A stretch of DNA of 64,000 nucleotides from CAJQQK01 sp051010015 (GTDB lineage Bacteria > Pseudomonadota > Alphaproteobacteria > Rhizobiales > Hyphomicrobiaceae), in contig JBPCVZ010000183.1 in the NCBI GenBank assembly GCA_051010015.1, positions 1 through 64,000 on the forward strand. The letters are read 5' to 3'. Below the pieces are notes generated by a model, which was not told the origin of the DNA, did not search any database, and worked only from the letters and a program-made list of their open reading frames with translations. This document shows, one piece after another, positions 53,397 to 61,505 of the stretch. The first letter of the stretch is position 1, and each line of letters starts with the position of its first letter. The position numbers and the translations under genes are program-made.

Positions 53397-54299
53397 ATGA
53401 CCAACTGCATTCACGACCACGGCCGCTGGGGCAAAGGCGATCAATTGGGCGCGAGCCATTTTCTCACGCCGGAACGCACGCTGCAGGCGCTGCAAAGCGT
53501 GCGCGACGGACAGGTCCTCGACCTCAGCCATGTCATCGAAATCGGTGCACCGCGCATGGCACCGGCACAATCGCCCTATCACATCCAAGCGGGACCGACC
53601 TCGGCGGGAAGTATCCGCCGCCGCCGTGAAATGGGCGCAACGAACGATGCTGGCTCCAACCTGGAACGTATCGAAATGACAACGCACGTTGGCACGCACA
53701 TCGATGCGCTCGGCCATTTCTCGAAAGGCGATCAGCTCTACGCCGGCTACAGCGCCGCCGATACGGTCGACGACTTCGGCCTCACGAACCTTGGTATCGA
53801 GCATATGCCGCCGATGGTCACCCGCGGCCTCCTGCTGGACGTGTCGCGCCACGACGGTGGCGACCATCTCGAAGCCGGTCGTGCTGTCACCATCGCCGAC
53901 CTCGAAAAGGCCCTGGCGTCCACAAACCAGACGATCGAGCCGGGAGATGTCGTGTGCATCAACACCGGTTGGGGCCGCTTCTTCATGGCCGACAACGAAC
54001 GCTATCTTTCGGGTGAGCCGGGCATCGATGAGGCGGCGGCGCGCTGGCTAACGGCACAGGACTGCGTTGCGATCGCCGCGGACAACATGGCGCTCGAGGT
54101 TCTGCCAGGCACGCAGCATCCCGAGATCATGATGCCGGTGCACCAGCACTGCCTCGCCGAGGCCGGCGTCCACATCATCGAAAACCTGGTGATGGACCCG
54201 CTCATCGAACGCGACATTCACAGCTTCTGCTTCATGCTCTCGGCTGTTAAATTCAAGGGTGCCACCGGTTGCCCGGTCCGGCCCATCGCGATTGTATGA
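53397..54299 (+). CDS. cyclase family protein (kynurenine formamidase-like)
   Basis: A 300-residue metal-dependent hydrolase of the cyclase family. The zinc motif H-V-G-T-H-I-D-A-L-G-H is near residues 97-107. The family includes kynurenine formamidases and isatin hydrolases. ATG at 53397 follows the divergent amidase start; the long frame upstream is antisense to the amidase. Convergent with the enolase-superfamily gene, 7 bases between stops. Confidence 0.88.
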   Translation: MTNCIHDHGRWGKGDQLGASHFLTPERTLQALQSVRDGQVLDLSHVIEIGAPRMAPAQSPYHIQAGPTSAGSIRRRREMGATNDAGSNLERIEMTTHVGTHIDALGHFSKGDQLYAGYSAADTVDDFGLTNLGIEHMPPMVTRGLLLDVSRHDGGDHLEAGRAVTIADLEKALASTNQTIEPGDVVCINTGWGRFFMADNERYLSGEPGIDEAAARWLTAQDCVAIAADNMALEVLPGTQHPEIMMPVHQHCLAEAGVHIIENLVMDPLIERDIHSFCFMLSAVKFKGATGCPVRPIAIV

Positions 54300-54306
54300 C
54301 GGTTGC

Positions 54307-55452
54307 CTATAGTTGGATCTCGGTCGCAAACTGCTGCGCGACGATCGACGCCTGCCAATCGACGCTCAGGCCCAAGCCTGGGACATGGCCTGGGTCATTG
54401 CCGAGCTGGTAGACGCCCTGCGAGAAAGTGTGGCGCCGGTGCACGAGATCATCGTACAGCGGGCTCTCGCGGAACTGCCGCTCCAACGAATGCAGCTCCG
54501 GCACGGCAGCCGCGACGTGCGCTGAATGCATATCCATGACCGGGCCGCTCGGGTTGTGCAGGCTGACCGCCTGACCAAGTGCCGCGGCCAGATGGCCGAT
54601 CCGGACAACCTCGCCCGGCCCTCCGGCAAGAATGATATCCGGCATGATGACGTCGTAGCATCGCGCATGGCAGAACGGCGCAAACTCTCCGAGACCGGCC
54701 GCCTGCTCGGCACCGGCCAGCACTATACCGTGCTGCTTGGCCAACCGGCGCAATTCGGCAATTTGCGGAAACGCCGCCTGCGTTTCGAGAATGGGTTCCT
54801 CGAACCAGCCCACCCCGCTGGCGGCAAGCCGCTCGAGAATGGCCGGCGCTTCTGCGGCGCGCAGCCGCGAATGGCAGTCGACCTGCACGCGGCCCTTACC
54901 GTTCAGTCGCTCCGCCACCGCCTCTATCCGCGCCATACCCGCCTCAAGCCGGGCATGGCGTTCCGCCTCGTCCTGGGCATCCGGCGTGACGTTGTCGAAC
55001 GGCGCCATTTTGATCGCCGTAAAGCCGTCCTCGACCGCTTGCGCAGCGCGGTCGGCAAACTCCTGCGGGCTGCGCGAAAGCGTGCCACGGTTGATATTGG
55101 CATAACACGGTATCGCCGAACGATGACGGCCGCCGAGCAAGGCGTGCACCGGCCGACCGGTACGCTTGCCCTCGAGATCGAGCCAGCACTGTTCGATGGC
55201 GCTGGCAATTGCGCGACCAACGAGACCCGGCGTCTGCACCCGCAAGGCCTGCAGCTTGCCAGCCAGTCCCAGATCGCGAGCAGCGCACAACGCGTTCATC
55301 GCCGGTGCCAGCGCCGAGAGCACATCCTTGGCGCGATTGTTCAGTGTCGCTTCGCCGACGCCCTCACGACCTTCGCCATCCATGAGACGAAACCAGATCC
55401 ACGTCGTCTTGTCTGAGACATCAACCGTGTAGACGTTGAGCGCTGTTGTCAT
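54307..55452 (-). CDS. enolase-superfamily enzyme (mandelate racemase/muconate lactonizing-like)
   Basis: A 381-residue enolase-superfamily protein. A-I-K-M-A-P-F carries the KxK-like Lys region (only one Lys clear), D-C-H-S-R first metal Asp region, then F-E-E-P-I-L-E and G-A-E-Q metal ligands, and S-L-H-N-P-S-G-P. ATG at 55452 has GGGAGAGGG. It likely dehydrates or racemises a sugar acid or hydroxyacid, giving a 2-keto-3-deoxy product. The UxaA pair starts divergently at 55629. Confidence 0.88.
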   Translation of the reverse strand: MTTALNVYTVDVSDKTTWIWFRLMDGEGREGVGEATLNNRAKDVLSALAPAMNALCAARDLGLAGKLQALRVQTPGLVGRAIASAIEQCWLDLEGKRTGRPVHALLGGRHRSAIPCYANINRGTLSRSPQEFADRAAQAVEDGFTAIKMAPFDNVTPDAQDEAERHARLEAGMARIEAVAERLNGKGRVQVDCHSRLRAAEAPAILERLAASGVGWFEEPILETQAAFPQIAELRRLAKQHGIVLAGAEQAAGLGEFAPFCHARCYDVIMPDIILAGGPGEVVRIGHLAAALGQAVSLHNPSGPVMDMHSAHVAAAVPELHSLERQFRESPLYDDLVHRRHTFSQGVYQLGNDPGHVPGLGLSVDWQASIVAQQFATEIQL

Positions 55453-55628
55453 AACGCACCCTCTCCCTTCCGCTGGCGTCACGGCATCACGCTGCAGGCA
55501 GCGCATCCTTGAGAAGCCCATCATGCCACACTTCACGCTTGTCCGAGCGTGCAATTGCCGCCAAACTTGGTGAGATGGCACCACAAACCGCAGCGAATTC
55601 GCATCTGGCACGATAAAGGCAAACTGAC

Positions 55629-55940
55629 TTGGCAGCAGATGACAAGACCGTATGGACCGCCCTGCGCCTCCACCACGCCGACAACGTCGCGACGGCGCTG
55701 CGTGATCTGCCGGCGGGAGGCTCACCCCACATTTCGGATTGCCCTGCCCCCGCGTTGTGCACCGACATCGCACGTGGGCATAAGTTCGCACTGTCGCCCA
55801 TCGCAGCGGGCGAGCAGGCAATAAAATACGGCCAAGCGGTTGGCGTCGCGTTGTCCGACATCGCCGCTGGCGAGCATGTGCATCTGCACAACCTCGAAGG
55901 CCTTGCCGGACGCGCTGAACGGCATCGGAACGCATCATGA
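55629..55940 (+). CDS. UxaA-family small subunit (SAF domain)
   Basis: A 103-residue protein with the SAF-like N-terminal domain of D-galactarate dehydratase/altronate hydrolase (UxaA) type: A-L-R-L-H-H-A-D-N-V-A-T-A-L, then G-H-K-F-A-L and I-K-Y-G-Q-A-V-G-V-A, and H-V-H-L-H-N. Start is TTG at 55629 after AAAGG. It ends ATGA overlapping the large subunit start, so translation is coupled. The small/large split matches SuyA/SuyB (sulfolactate sulfo-lyase) as well as split altronate dehydratases. Confidence 0.85.
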   Translation: MAADDKTVWTALRLHHADNVATALRDLPAGGSPHISDCPAPALCTDIARGHKFALSPIAAGEQAIKYGQAVGVALSDIAAGEHVHLHNLEGLAGRAERHRNAS

Positions 55941-57115
55941 GCACGTTATCCGCCGCTGACAGCTTCATGGGCTACACCCGCGCGGACGGGCCGCCCGGGG
56001 TGCGCAACCATGTCGTTATCCTGTCGCTGAGCGGCCTCGACAATGGCGCTGCCCAGGCGCTGCACCGTCAGTTTCCGCAGACGATCCTGATCGGCTCGAC
56101 TTACGGGCGCGGTCACGTTGGCGATGATCTCACATTCCAACGCGGCATGATGAAAGCCCTCGCCACCCATCCCAACGTTGGCGGCTGCGTCGTCATTGGG
56201 CCCGACAACGCCGTCGTCTCCGAAGTCACCGCAGCCCTTGAGACAGCGGAGCGCCCTTGTGTCGGCCTCTCCCTGCAGCACGCACACGAAGATCGCTTCG
56301 CGTTGCTTGACCAGGGCGCGCGGGCCGTCACCCGTTTACGCCACCAGGTATCGCGCCAGAACCGGTCTCGACATCCGCTTTCCGCTCTGTCATTCGCCAT
56401 CGAATGCGGCCATTCCGACGCGACATCCGGCATCGTCTCCAACCCGCTCGCCGGTGACCTCGCGATCTGGCTCGTGCAGGCGGGTGGCCGTGCCGTGTTC
56501 AGCGAAACGCTCGAATGGACCGGCACCGAGGATATCCTCTGCGCCCGCGCGGCGCGCGCCGATGTCGCCGATGCCATCCGCGCGGCGATGGCACGCCGCC
56601 ACGCGCACGCCCGCGCTGCCGGGCACGACGTCCAGGCCAACAACCCCGGACCACAAAACCACGCCGGCGGCATCACCACGGTCGAGGAAAAATCCCTCGG
56701 TGCGATCGCCAAGGGTGGTGACCAACCCATCGTCGGCCTCTTGCGCGAAGGCGAGTGCTTTGGCGAGGAACCCGGTCTCTACCTGATGGACACGCCGTGC
56801 TTCTCGCCGGAATCGATCACCTCGATGATCGCTTCAGGCGCTCAGATCGCACTGTTCACGACCGGTCAGGGCAATCCTTATGCGTCGTCCTTGGCACCAA
56901 CGATCAAGATATCGGCCAATCCCGACACCATCGAACGCCTTTCAGAGCAGATCGATATCGACGCCGGCGCCGTGCTCGATGGTTTGGCAACACGCGAAGA
57001 CCTCCTGCCGGCAGCCTGTACGACCGTTCTTGGTATCGCAGACGGCGCGTTGACCTGGGGTGAAGCGGCCGGCGACGGCATCGAGTCGATCAGCCGGCTC
57101 GCCGGCTCAATCTGA
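55937..57115 (+). CDS. UxaA-family large subunit (altronate/galactarate dehydratase or SuyB-like)
   Basis: A 392-residue large subunit: G-Y-T-R-A-D-G-P-P-G-V-R-N-H near the N-terminus, I-E-C-G-H-S-D-A-T-S-G-I-V-S-N-P near residue 155, G-R-A-V-F-S-E-T-L-E-W, and C-F-S-P-E-S-I-T in the second half. The family needs a metal and eliminates water or sulfite from hydroxy or sulfo acids. Begins on ATGA of the small subunit. Probably one two-subunit lyase. Ends 35 bases from the convergent ADH gene. Confidence 0.88.
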   Translation: MSTLSAADSFMGYTRADGPPGVRNHVVILSLSGLDNGAAQALHRQFPQTILIGSTYGRGHVGDDLTFQRGMMKALATHPNVGGCVVIGPDNAVVSEVTAALETAERPCVGLSLQHAHEDRFALLDQGARAVTRLRHQVSRQNRSRHPLSALSFAIECGHSDATSGIVSNPLAGDLAIWLVQAGGRAVFSETLEWTGTEDILCARAARADVADAIRAAMARRHAHARAAGHDVQANNPGPQNHAGGITTVEEKSLGAIAKGGDQPIVGLLREGECFGEEPGLYLMDTPCFSPESITSMIASGAQIALFTTGQGNPYASSLAPTIKISANPDTIERLSEQIDIDAGAVLDGLATREDLLPAACTTVLGIADGALTWGEAAGDGIESISRLAGSI

Positions 57116-57150
57116 AGCGCGGCACGGGTCAGACTACCGAATGCCGAGCC

Positions 57151-58203
57151 TTAATACTCCAGAATCGCGCGCCCCATGATCTTACCTTCGTGCAGGTCAT
57201 CGCAGGCCTGGTTGATGTCTTCCAGCGCGTAGCGCCGCGTAATCAATCGGTCGAGTGGGAAGCGGCCGTCCTGATGCCAGCGCAGATACATCGCAAAATC
57301 ACGATCCGGGAAAGCCGCGCCGAGACTACCGCGATACTGGCGTTGCCCGTAAACGAACAAGCTCGGATCAATCGTCAGCTTCTCCTGCGGAATGCCGACG
57401 AGAACGGCCATTCCACCAAAATTGTCGGCGCCGATTCCACCGGGTCGCGTTGCCAGCAGGATTTGCTCGCACGTGATCTGCTTGCCGATGGCATCGAAGG
57501 CATAGTCGACACCACCGCCGGTCAGGTCGCGGATCGCCTCGACCGGATCGGCATTGCCCGACGCATTGACGACATGAGTCGCACCGAATGACTTCGCGAA
57601 CTCGAGCTTCTCGTCGTCGAGATCAACCGCGATGACCGGATAGGCATCAAGAATCGACGCGGCACGGATCGCTGAAAGGCCTACACCACCGACGCCGAAC
57701 ACCGCCACCGACTCTCCCGGCCGCACACCAGCCGTATGAATCACAGCGCCCGCGCCGGTCAGCACCGCGCAGCCGATGATGCAGCTGAGATCGCGCGGGT
57801 GCTCTGCCGGGATCGGGACGACCAGTTCCTTGTTGGTCTGCACGTCACGTGCCCAGGTGTAGACATGGCCGTGTGCCGCCTGGCCTTGGAACATCGCACC
57901 CGTCGTCGTCCGCGCCACCGGCCCGCGCACCGGCGTGCGTGGCACCCAGGTGACGATGCAGTGGTCACCCTCCTTGACGTGATCGACATCCTTGCCGATC
58001 CGGGTCACGATGCCGGTTCCTTCATGGCCGAGCAGCAGCGGGCGCCCCAGCGCCGGATTGTGCATCTGGTGCAGCTGCGAGTGGCAAACGCCGCTCGAAA
58101 ACAGTTTCACGGTCACCTGATCGGACGCCGGGTCGAGCAGTTCGACCTCTTCCAGGCGCAACGCGCCGCCCATCTCTGTCTGCACGGCCGCAACGGTTTT
58201 CAT
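57151..58203 (-). CDS. zinc-dependent alcohol dehydrogenase family, structural zinc site missing
   Basis: A 350-residue MDR alcohol dehydrogenase. Catalytic zinc ligands G-V-C-H-S, G-H-E-G-T-G and I-G-C-A-V-L-T-G-A-G are present; nucleotide motif V-F-G-V-G-G-V-G-L. The lobe that normally holds four Cys for the structural zinc (C-G-x-C-x2-C-x7-C) reads P-R-T-P-V-R-G-P-V, with none. The start at 58203 follows AGGAAGG. It oxidises or reduces an alcohol/aldehyde in the cluster. The M19 gene precedes it 37 bases upstream. Confidence 0.85.
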   Translation of the reverse strand: MKTVAAVQTEMGGALRLEEVELLDPASDQVTVKLFSSGVCHSQLHQMHNPALGRPLLLGHEGTGIVTRIGKDVDHVKEGDHCIVTWVPRTPVRGPVARTTTGAMFQGQAAHGHVYTWARDVQTNKELVVPIPAEHPRDLSCIIGCAVLTGAGAVIHTAGVRPGESVAVFGVGGVGLSAIRAASILDAYPVIAVDLDDEKLEFAKSFGATHVVNASGNADPVEAIRDLTGGGVDYAFDAIGKQITCEQILLATRPGGIGADNFGGMAVLVGIPQEKLTIDPSLFVYGQRQYRGSLGAAFPDRDFAMYLRWHQDGRFPLDRLITRRYALEDINQACDDLHEGKIMGRAILEY

Positions 58204-58240
58204 CGGTCTGCCCTTCCTCGATAACCAGGCGCATACGCCA

Positions 58241-59224
58241 TCAATCGCCCCATACCCGGCCAAGAAAATTCAGCCAGTTTTCACCAAGCACGCGGCGGAT
58301 GCGCGTCTCTGACCATCCGGCGCGTTCCATGGCGGGAACGAAATTACGGAAGTCGCCGAGCGTCTCCAGGCCCTTCGGCATCTTCGGCACAGACGTGTAC
58401 GGCGTCGCCGTGGCGCGCCCCTTGCCCTTGTCCGCAGACAAATAGCTGAAGAAGGCAACGTCCTGATCCTGCACCCAGTCCGTGCCGATCCCGACATTCT
58501 CTTCGCCGATCAGGTTGATCAGATAATCCATGCCGGCGACACAGTCATCGAGCGTGCTCTCCTCGCCTTTCGGCAGGAACGGCGTATAGCTCGCAAACCC
58601 GACAAACCCGCCGGCATCGGCAATCGTCTTCAGTTGATCATCGGTCTTATTGCGCGCGTGCTGCTTGAGCATCGGGCAGCAGTGCGTGTAGGCGACCGGC
58701 ACCTTCGAATGCTTGATTGCGTCGTCACTGGTTTGCGCCCCGACATGCGAGAGATCGATCAGGATCCCGAGGCGATTCATTTCATCGATGACATGTCGCC
58801 CAAAATCACTCAGGCCACCGTCGTGGCTCTCCCAGCATCCCGACCCGACAAGGTTTTGCGAGTTGTAGGTCAACTGCATGATGCGCACACCAAGTTCTCG
58901 AAACAGCGCCAGGTTCGTGACATCGTCATCGATACCGCACGTGTTCTGCCATCCCAGCATGATGCCGACGCGTCCCTCTTTCTTGGCACGCCCGATGTCA
59001 GCAACCGTGTAGACCTGCGTGATCAGGTCGTCGTGTTCCGCGAACCATTGTTTCCACTGCGCGATGTTCGCCATTGTCGCGCGGAAATCATGCCAAACAC
59101 TGCATGTGCAGTTCGCAGCCGTGATGCCGCCTTTGCGCATGTCTTCAAAGATTGCACGTGAAAAGTCGGCGATCACGAGACCATCGATCAGAACAGCATC
59201 ATCAAGCTGGGCGGCCATTGGCAA
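58241..59224 (-). CDS. M19 (membrane dipeptidase) family protein with altered metal site
   Basis: A 327-residue M19-like protein without signal peptide. The N-terminal His-x-Asp of the family (D-G-H-x-D) reads D-G-L-V-I-A, and the bridging Glu position (expected G-x-E) reads G-W-Q-N; D-L-S-H-V-G, Y-T-H-C-C-P, R-N-K-T-D-D and G-I-G-T-D-W keep the rest. Many proteobacterial relatives share this altered first motif. In a cluster with M20 and amidase genes. Activity uncertain. Confidence 0.85.
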   Translation of the reverse strand: MPMAAQLDDAVLIDGLVIADFSRAIFEDMRKGGITAANCTCSVWHDFRATMANIAQWKQWFAEHDDLITQVYTVADIGRAKKEGRVGIMLGWQNTCGIDDDVTNLALFRELGVRIMQLTYNSQNLVGSGCWESHDGGLSDFGRHVIDEMNRLGILIDLSHVGAQTSDDAIKHSKVPVAYTHCCPMLKQHARNKTDDQLKTIADAGGFVGFASYTPFLPKGEESTLDDCVAGMDYLINLIGEENVGIGTDWVQDQDVAFFSYLSADKGKGRATATPYTSVPKMPKGLETLGDFRNFVPAMERAGWSETRIRRVLGENWLNFLGRVWGD

Positions 59225-59398
59225 GCTCCGGTCGGAATGTAACTACTGGCTTCTGTACCATCTCCGGTTAACCCGGAAGGCAGCAATGCAAAGGTCAACC
59301 ACCCAAACGATGGCGTCAAGCACAGCTGCCACGACATCAGCCCACGGCTCAGGCATCATCGCGCGAGCCGCACCACGCAACATCGAAGGAGTCGTCCA

Positions 59399-60199
59399 AT
59401 GCCGATCGCGCCCGTTCAAGGCGGCACGCTGCACTACGATGTGACCGGTCGTCCCCTCGACCAAAGCCACGCACCGATCGCGCTATTGCTGCCCCAAAGC
59501 ACTGGACCGATCGGTCTCACCCCGTTCATCCAGCAACTCGCAGCGCACCACACCGTCATTACCTACGACCAACGTGGTACCGGCGGCAGCTCGCCAGTGC
59601 CGGATAGCATGTCGATGGCCACCCAGGCAGGAGACCTCATCGAGCTGCTTGATGCCCTTGATGTCGAACAGGCCGTCCTACTTTGCCATTCGACCGGCTG
59701 CGGCATCGGCATCTCCGCGGCCGCAGCACATCCTGACCGTGTCAGCCATCTCGTCCTGGTGTCCCCGTGGACGCACGCCGATCCCCACCTCACGACAATG
59801 CAAAACCTGCGCATCGCAGCCGCGCGCGCCCTCGATCCCAAGCAATACGCCCACTTCAACGCCGCTCTGTTGTTCCCGCCAGACTTTCGTCGCGCTCACC
59901 AAGCAGGCTTCGACCAACTCGCCACCGCTGCGCCCGACAAGCCACAGGATGCCGACGAGATCGCGCGCCGCCTCAACGCCATCCTCGCCTTCGATGCCCG
60001 CCCGCTGTTGCCGGCGATCGCATGCCGTACGCTCGCCATCACGGCGCAAGACGATCAACTGATGCCATCCTGGTTTGCCGCCGAGGCCGCTGCCGCTATC
60101 GCGAGCGCGGCGCTGGTCGAACTCGATGACGGCGGCCACATGCTCCTCGAGACACGGGCCTTCGAGATCATTGAGGCGGTACGACCGTTTATCAGGTGA
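59399..60199 (+). CDS. alpha/beta fold hydrolase
   Basis: A 266-residue alpha/beta hydrolase. Oxyanion-region L-L-L-P-Q-S-T-G, Y-D-Q-R-G-T-G-G-S, nucleophile elbow C-H-S-T-G-C-G near residue 98, acid region near D-D-Q-L, and catalytic His in D-G-G-H-M. Esterase, lactonase, enol-lactonase or C-C hydrolase are possible. Divergent from the M19 gene; convergent with the GDPD gene 32 bases away. Confidence 0.88.
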   Translation: MPIAPVQGGTLHYDVTGRPLDQSHAPIALLLPQSTGPIGLTPFIQQLAAHHTVITYDQRGTGGSSPVPDSMSMATQAGDLIELLDALDVEQAVLLCHSTGCGIGISAAAAHPDRVSHLVLVSPWTHADPHLTTMQNLRIAAARALDPKQYAHFNAALLFPPDFRRAHQAGFDQLATAAPDKPQDADEIARRLNAILAFDARPLLPAIACRTLAITAQDDQLMPSWFAAEAAAAIASAALVELDDGGHMLLETRAFEIIEAVRPFIR

Positions 60200-60231
60200 A
60201 CCGCCGGCCGGGAGCTGTCGCGTCCTGCGCA

Positions 60232-61203
60232 TCACTTGTCGGCGCGGCGCAAATCGATGATCCGTCGGGCCCGGGCGGGATAATCCGTCGTGATTCCGTC
60301 AACGCCCCACCTGACCATCCGCTCGATATCGGCGGCTTCGTTCACCGTCCAGACAATGACCTTCAACCCCAGTTCCTGGGCTGCAACCAGGTCGCGCTTC
60401 TTCAAGTCCCCGAAGTACGGCGCCCATATCTCGCCTCCCAGATGCTTGACCGCGCGCGCCGCCGACCCAGCGAACTGATCGATGTCCAACCCGGCCAGCC
60501 ATGGCGACTTGCCCGGCCGCCCGACTTCGAGATTGTTGAGCCATCGCCGCTCGGCGGTCAGAAACGCCAACGGCATTTCCGGCGCGACGCGCTTGATATG
60601 CGCCAGCCCGCGCCAATCGAAGCTGCGCACGCGCGTGCGCGCTCTGAGGCTCGGCTTGTCGATCCGTTTCAGCAGCGCATCGGCGATGACCTGCGGCGCA
60701 AAAGTTGCCGCCTCATCGGTCGGTGTCGTCTTGATTTCGATGTCGAGGCACACATCCGTGTTCGCCTTGATCTCGGGCAGTTCGAATAGCTCCGACAGCA
60801 GCGGTATGCGCAGGCCGTCGATCGGTTTTTGCTCCGGAAAGCGCCGTGCATAGGCGGTATCGGGCCTCAGCCGGCCGATGTCGTAGGCCTTGAGTTGCTT
60901 GACCGTCAGCGATTTGATCGTCTTGCGCTCGGTGATCCACGCACCGTCCTTCCGCGTGAGATCGGGGTTGAGGCTCGGGTCGTGCGTGATCACGATTTCG
61001 CCGTCGGCCGTCATTGCGATATCGAGTTCCAGACAGTCCGCGCCAGCCGCGATAGCATGCTGAAAGCCCGGCAACGAACTTTCCGGCAACACGCCCCGCG
61101 CACCGCGATGTCCCTGCAATTCCATTCCACCTACCCCTGTCGTCATCACGCCACTGGCGATCAGCGCGACGGCCACTCGTATCGATCGACGTTCCACGTC
61201 CAC
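60232..61203 (-). CDS. glycerophosphodiester phosphodiesterase
   Basis: A 323-residue GDPD that cuts glycerophosphodiesters to glycerol 3-phosphate and an alcohol. G-H-R-G-A-R-G-V-L-P-E-S-S (catalytic His and Arg), E-L-D-I-A-M-T-A-D-G and H-D-P-S-L-N at residues about 30-75; T-V-N-E-A and T-D-Y-P near the C-terminus. Start GTG at 61203; residues 9-25 form a signal peptide, so it is periplasmic. Divergent from ugpB, in line with feeding the Ugp transporter. Confidence 0.93.
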   Translation of the reverse strand: MDVERRSIRVAVALIASGVMTTGVGGMELQGHRGARGVLPESSLPGFQHAIAAGADCLELDIAMTADGEIVITHDPSLNPDLTRKDGAWITERKTIKSLTVKQLKAYDIGRLRPDTAYARRFPEQKPIDGLRIPLLSELFELPEIKANTDVCLDIEIKTTPTDEAATFAPQVIADALLKRIDKPSLRARTRVRSFDWRGLAHIKRVAPEMPLAFLTAERRWLNNLEVGRPGKSPWLAGLDIDQFAGSAARAVKHLGGEIWAPYFGDLKKRDLVAAQELGLKVIVWTVNEAADIERMVRWGVDGITTDYPARARRIIDLRRADK

Positions 61204-61505
61204 ACCCCTTCACGAACCTCATTCGCCCTGCGCAGGATGTCTCTTGACCGCCTGTTCGCCACGGATCCGACGTAAAAAACGTCAATGGTCGACAAGGTGC
61301 GACTGCTTTCGTTTGACATTCGTTTGGTTTCGTTTTTAGCATTATCGCGTACCCGCGCCAACAGCATGTCGCCGTTCGTTTCAGCACCGTTTCGACTGTC
61401 TCCAGACCGCATCGCTGGCTGGCGCCACTTGTTACAAGACCGACAACTTGGCCTGCTAGGTCGACGCTGCACTCATAGTTGGCTCAACAAGAGAGGAAAT
61501 AACTA
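61204..61505. promoter_or_regulatory. divergent GDPD-ugpB control region with phased TTCGTTT repeats
   Basis: The region holds three TTCGTTT copies at 61308-61314, 61319-61325 and 61329-61335, 10-11 bases apart. They overlap a -35-like TTGACA (61313-61318); an 18-base spacer leads to TAGCAT (61337-61342), a plausible -10, for ugpB. Direct TTTCG/TTCGTTT-type repeats are typical DeoR/GlpR-type operators, so repression released by a glycerol-phosphate signal is possible. No Pho box was recognised. RBS GAGAGGAAAT lies before the ugpB ATG. Confidence 0.55.

Noticed and set aside
61204..61505. A Pho box for phosphate control of ugpB
   Set aside because: No pair of CTGTCAT-like repeats at 11-base spacing was found; the TTCGTTT repeats fit a different regulator type.
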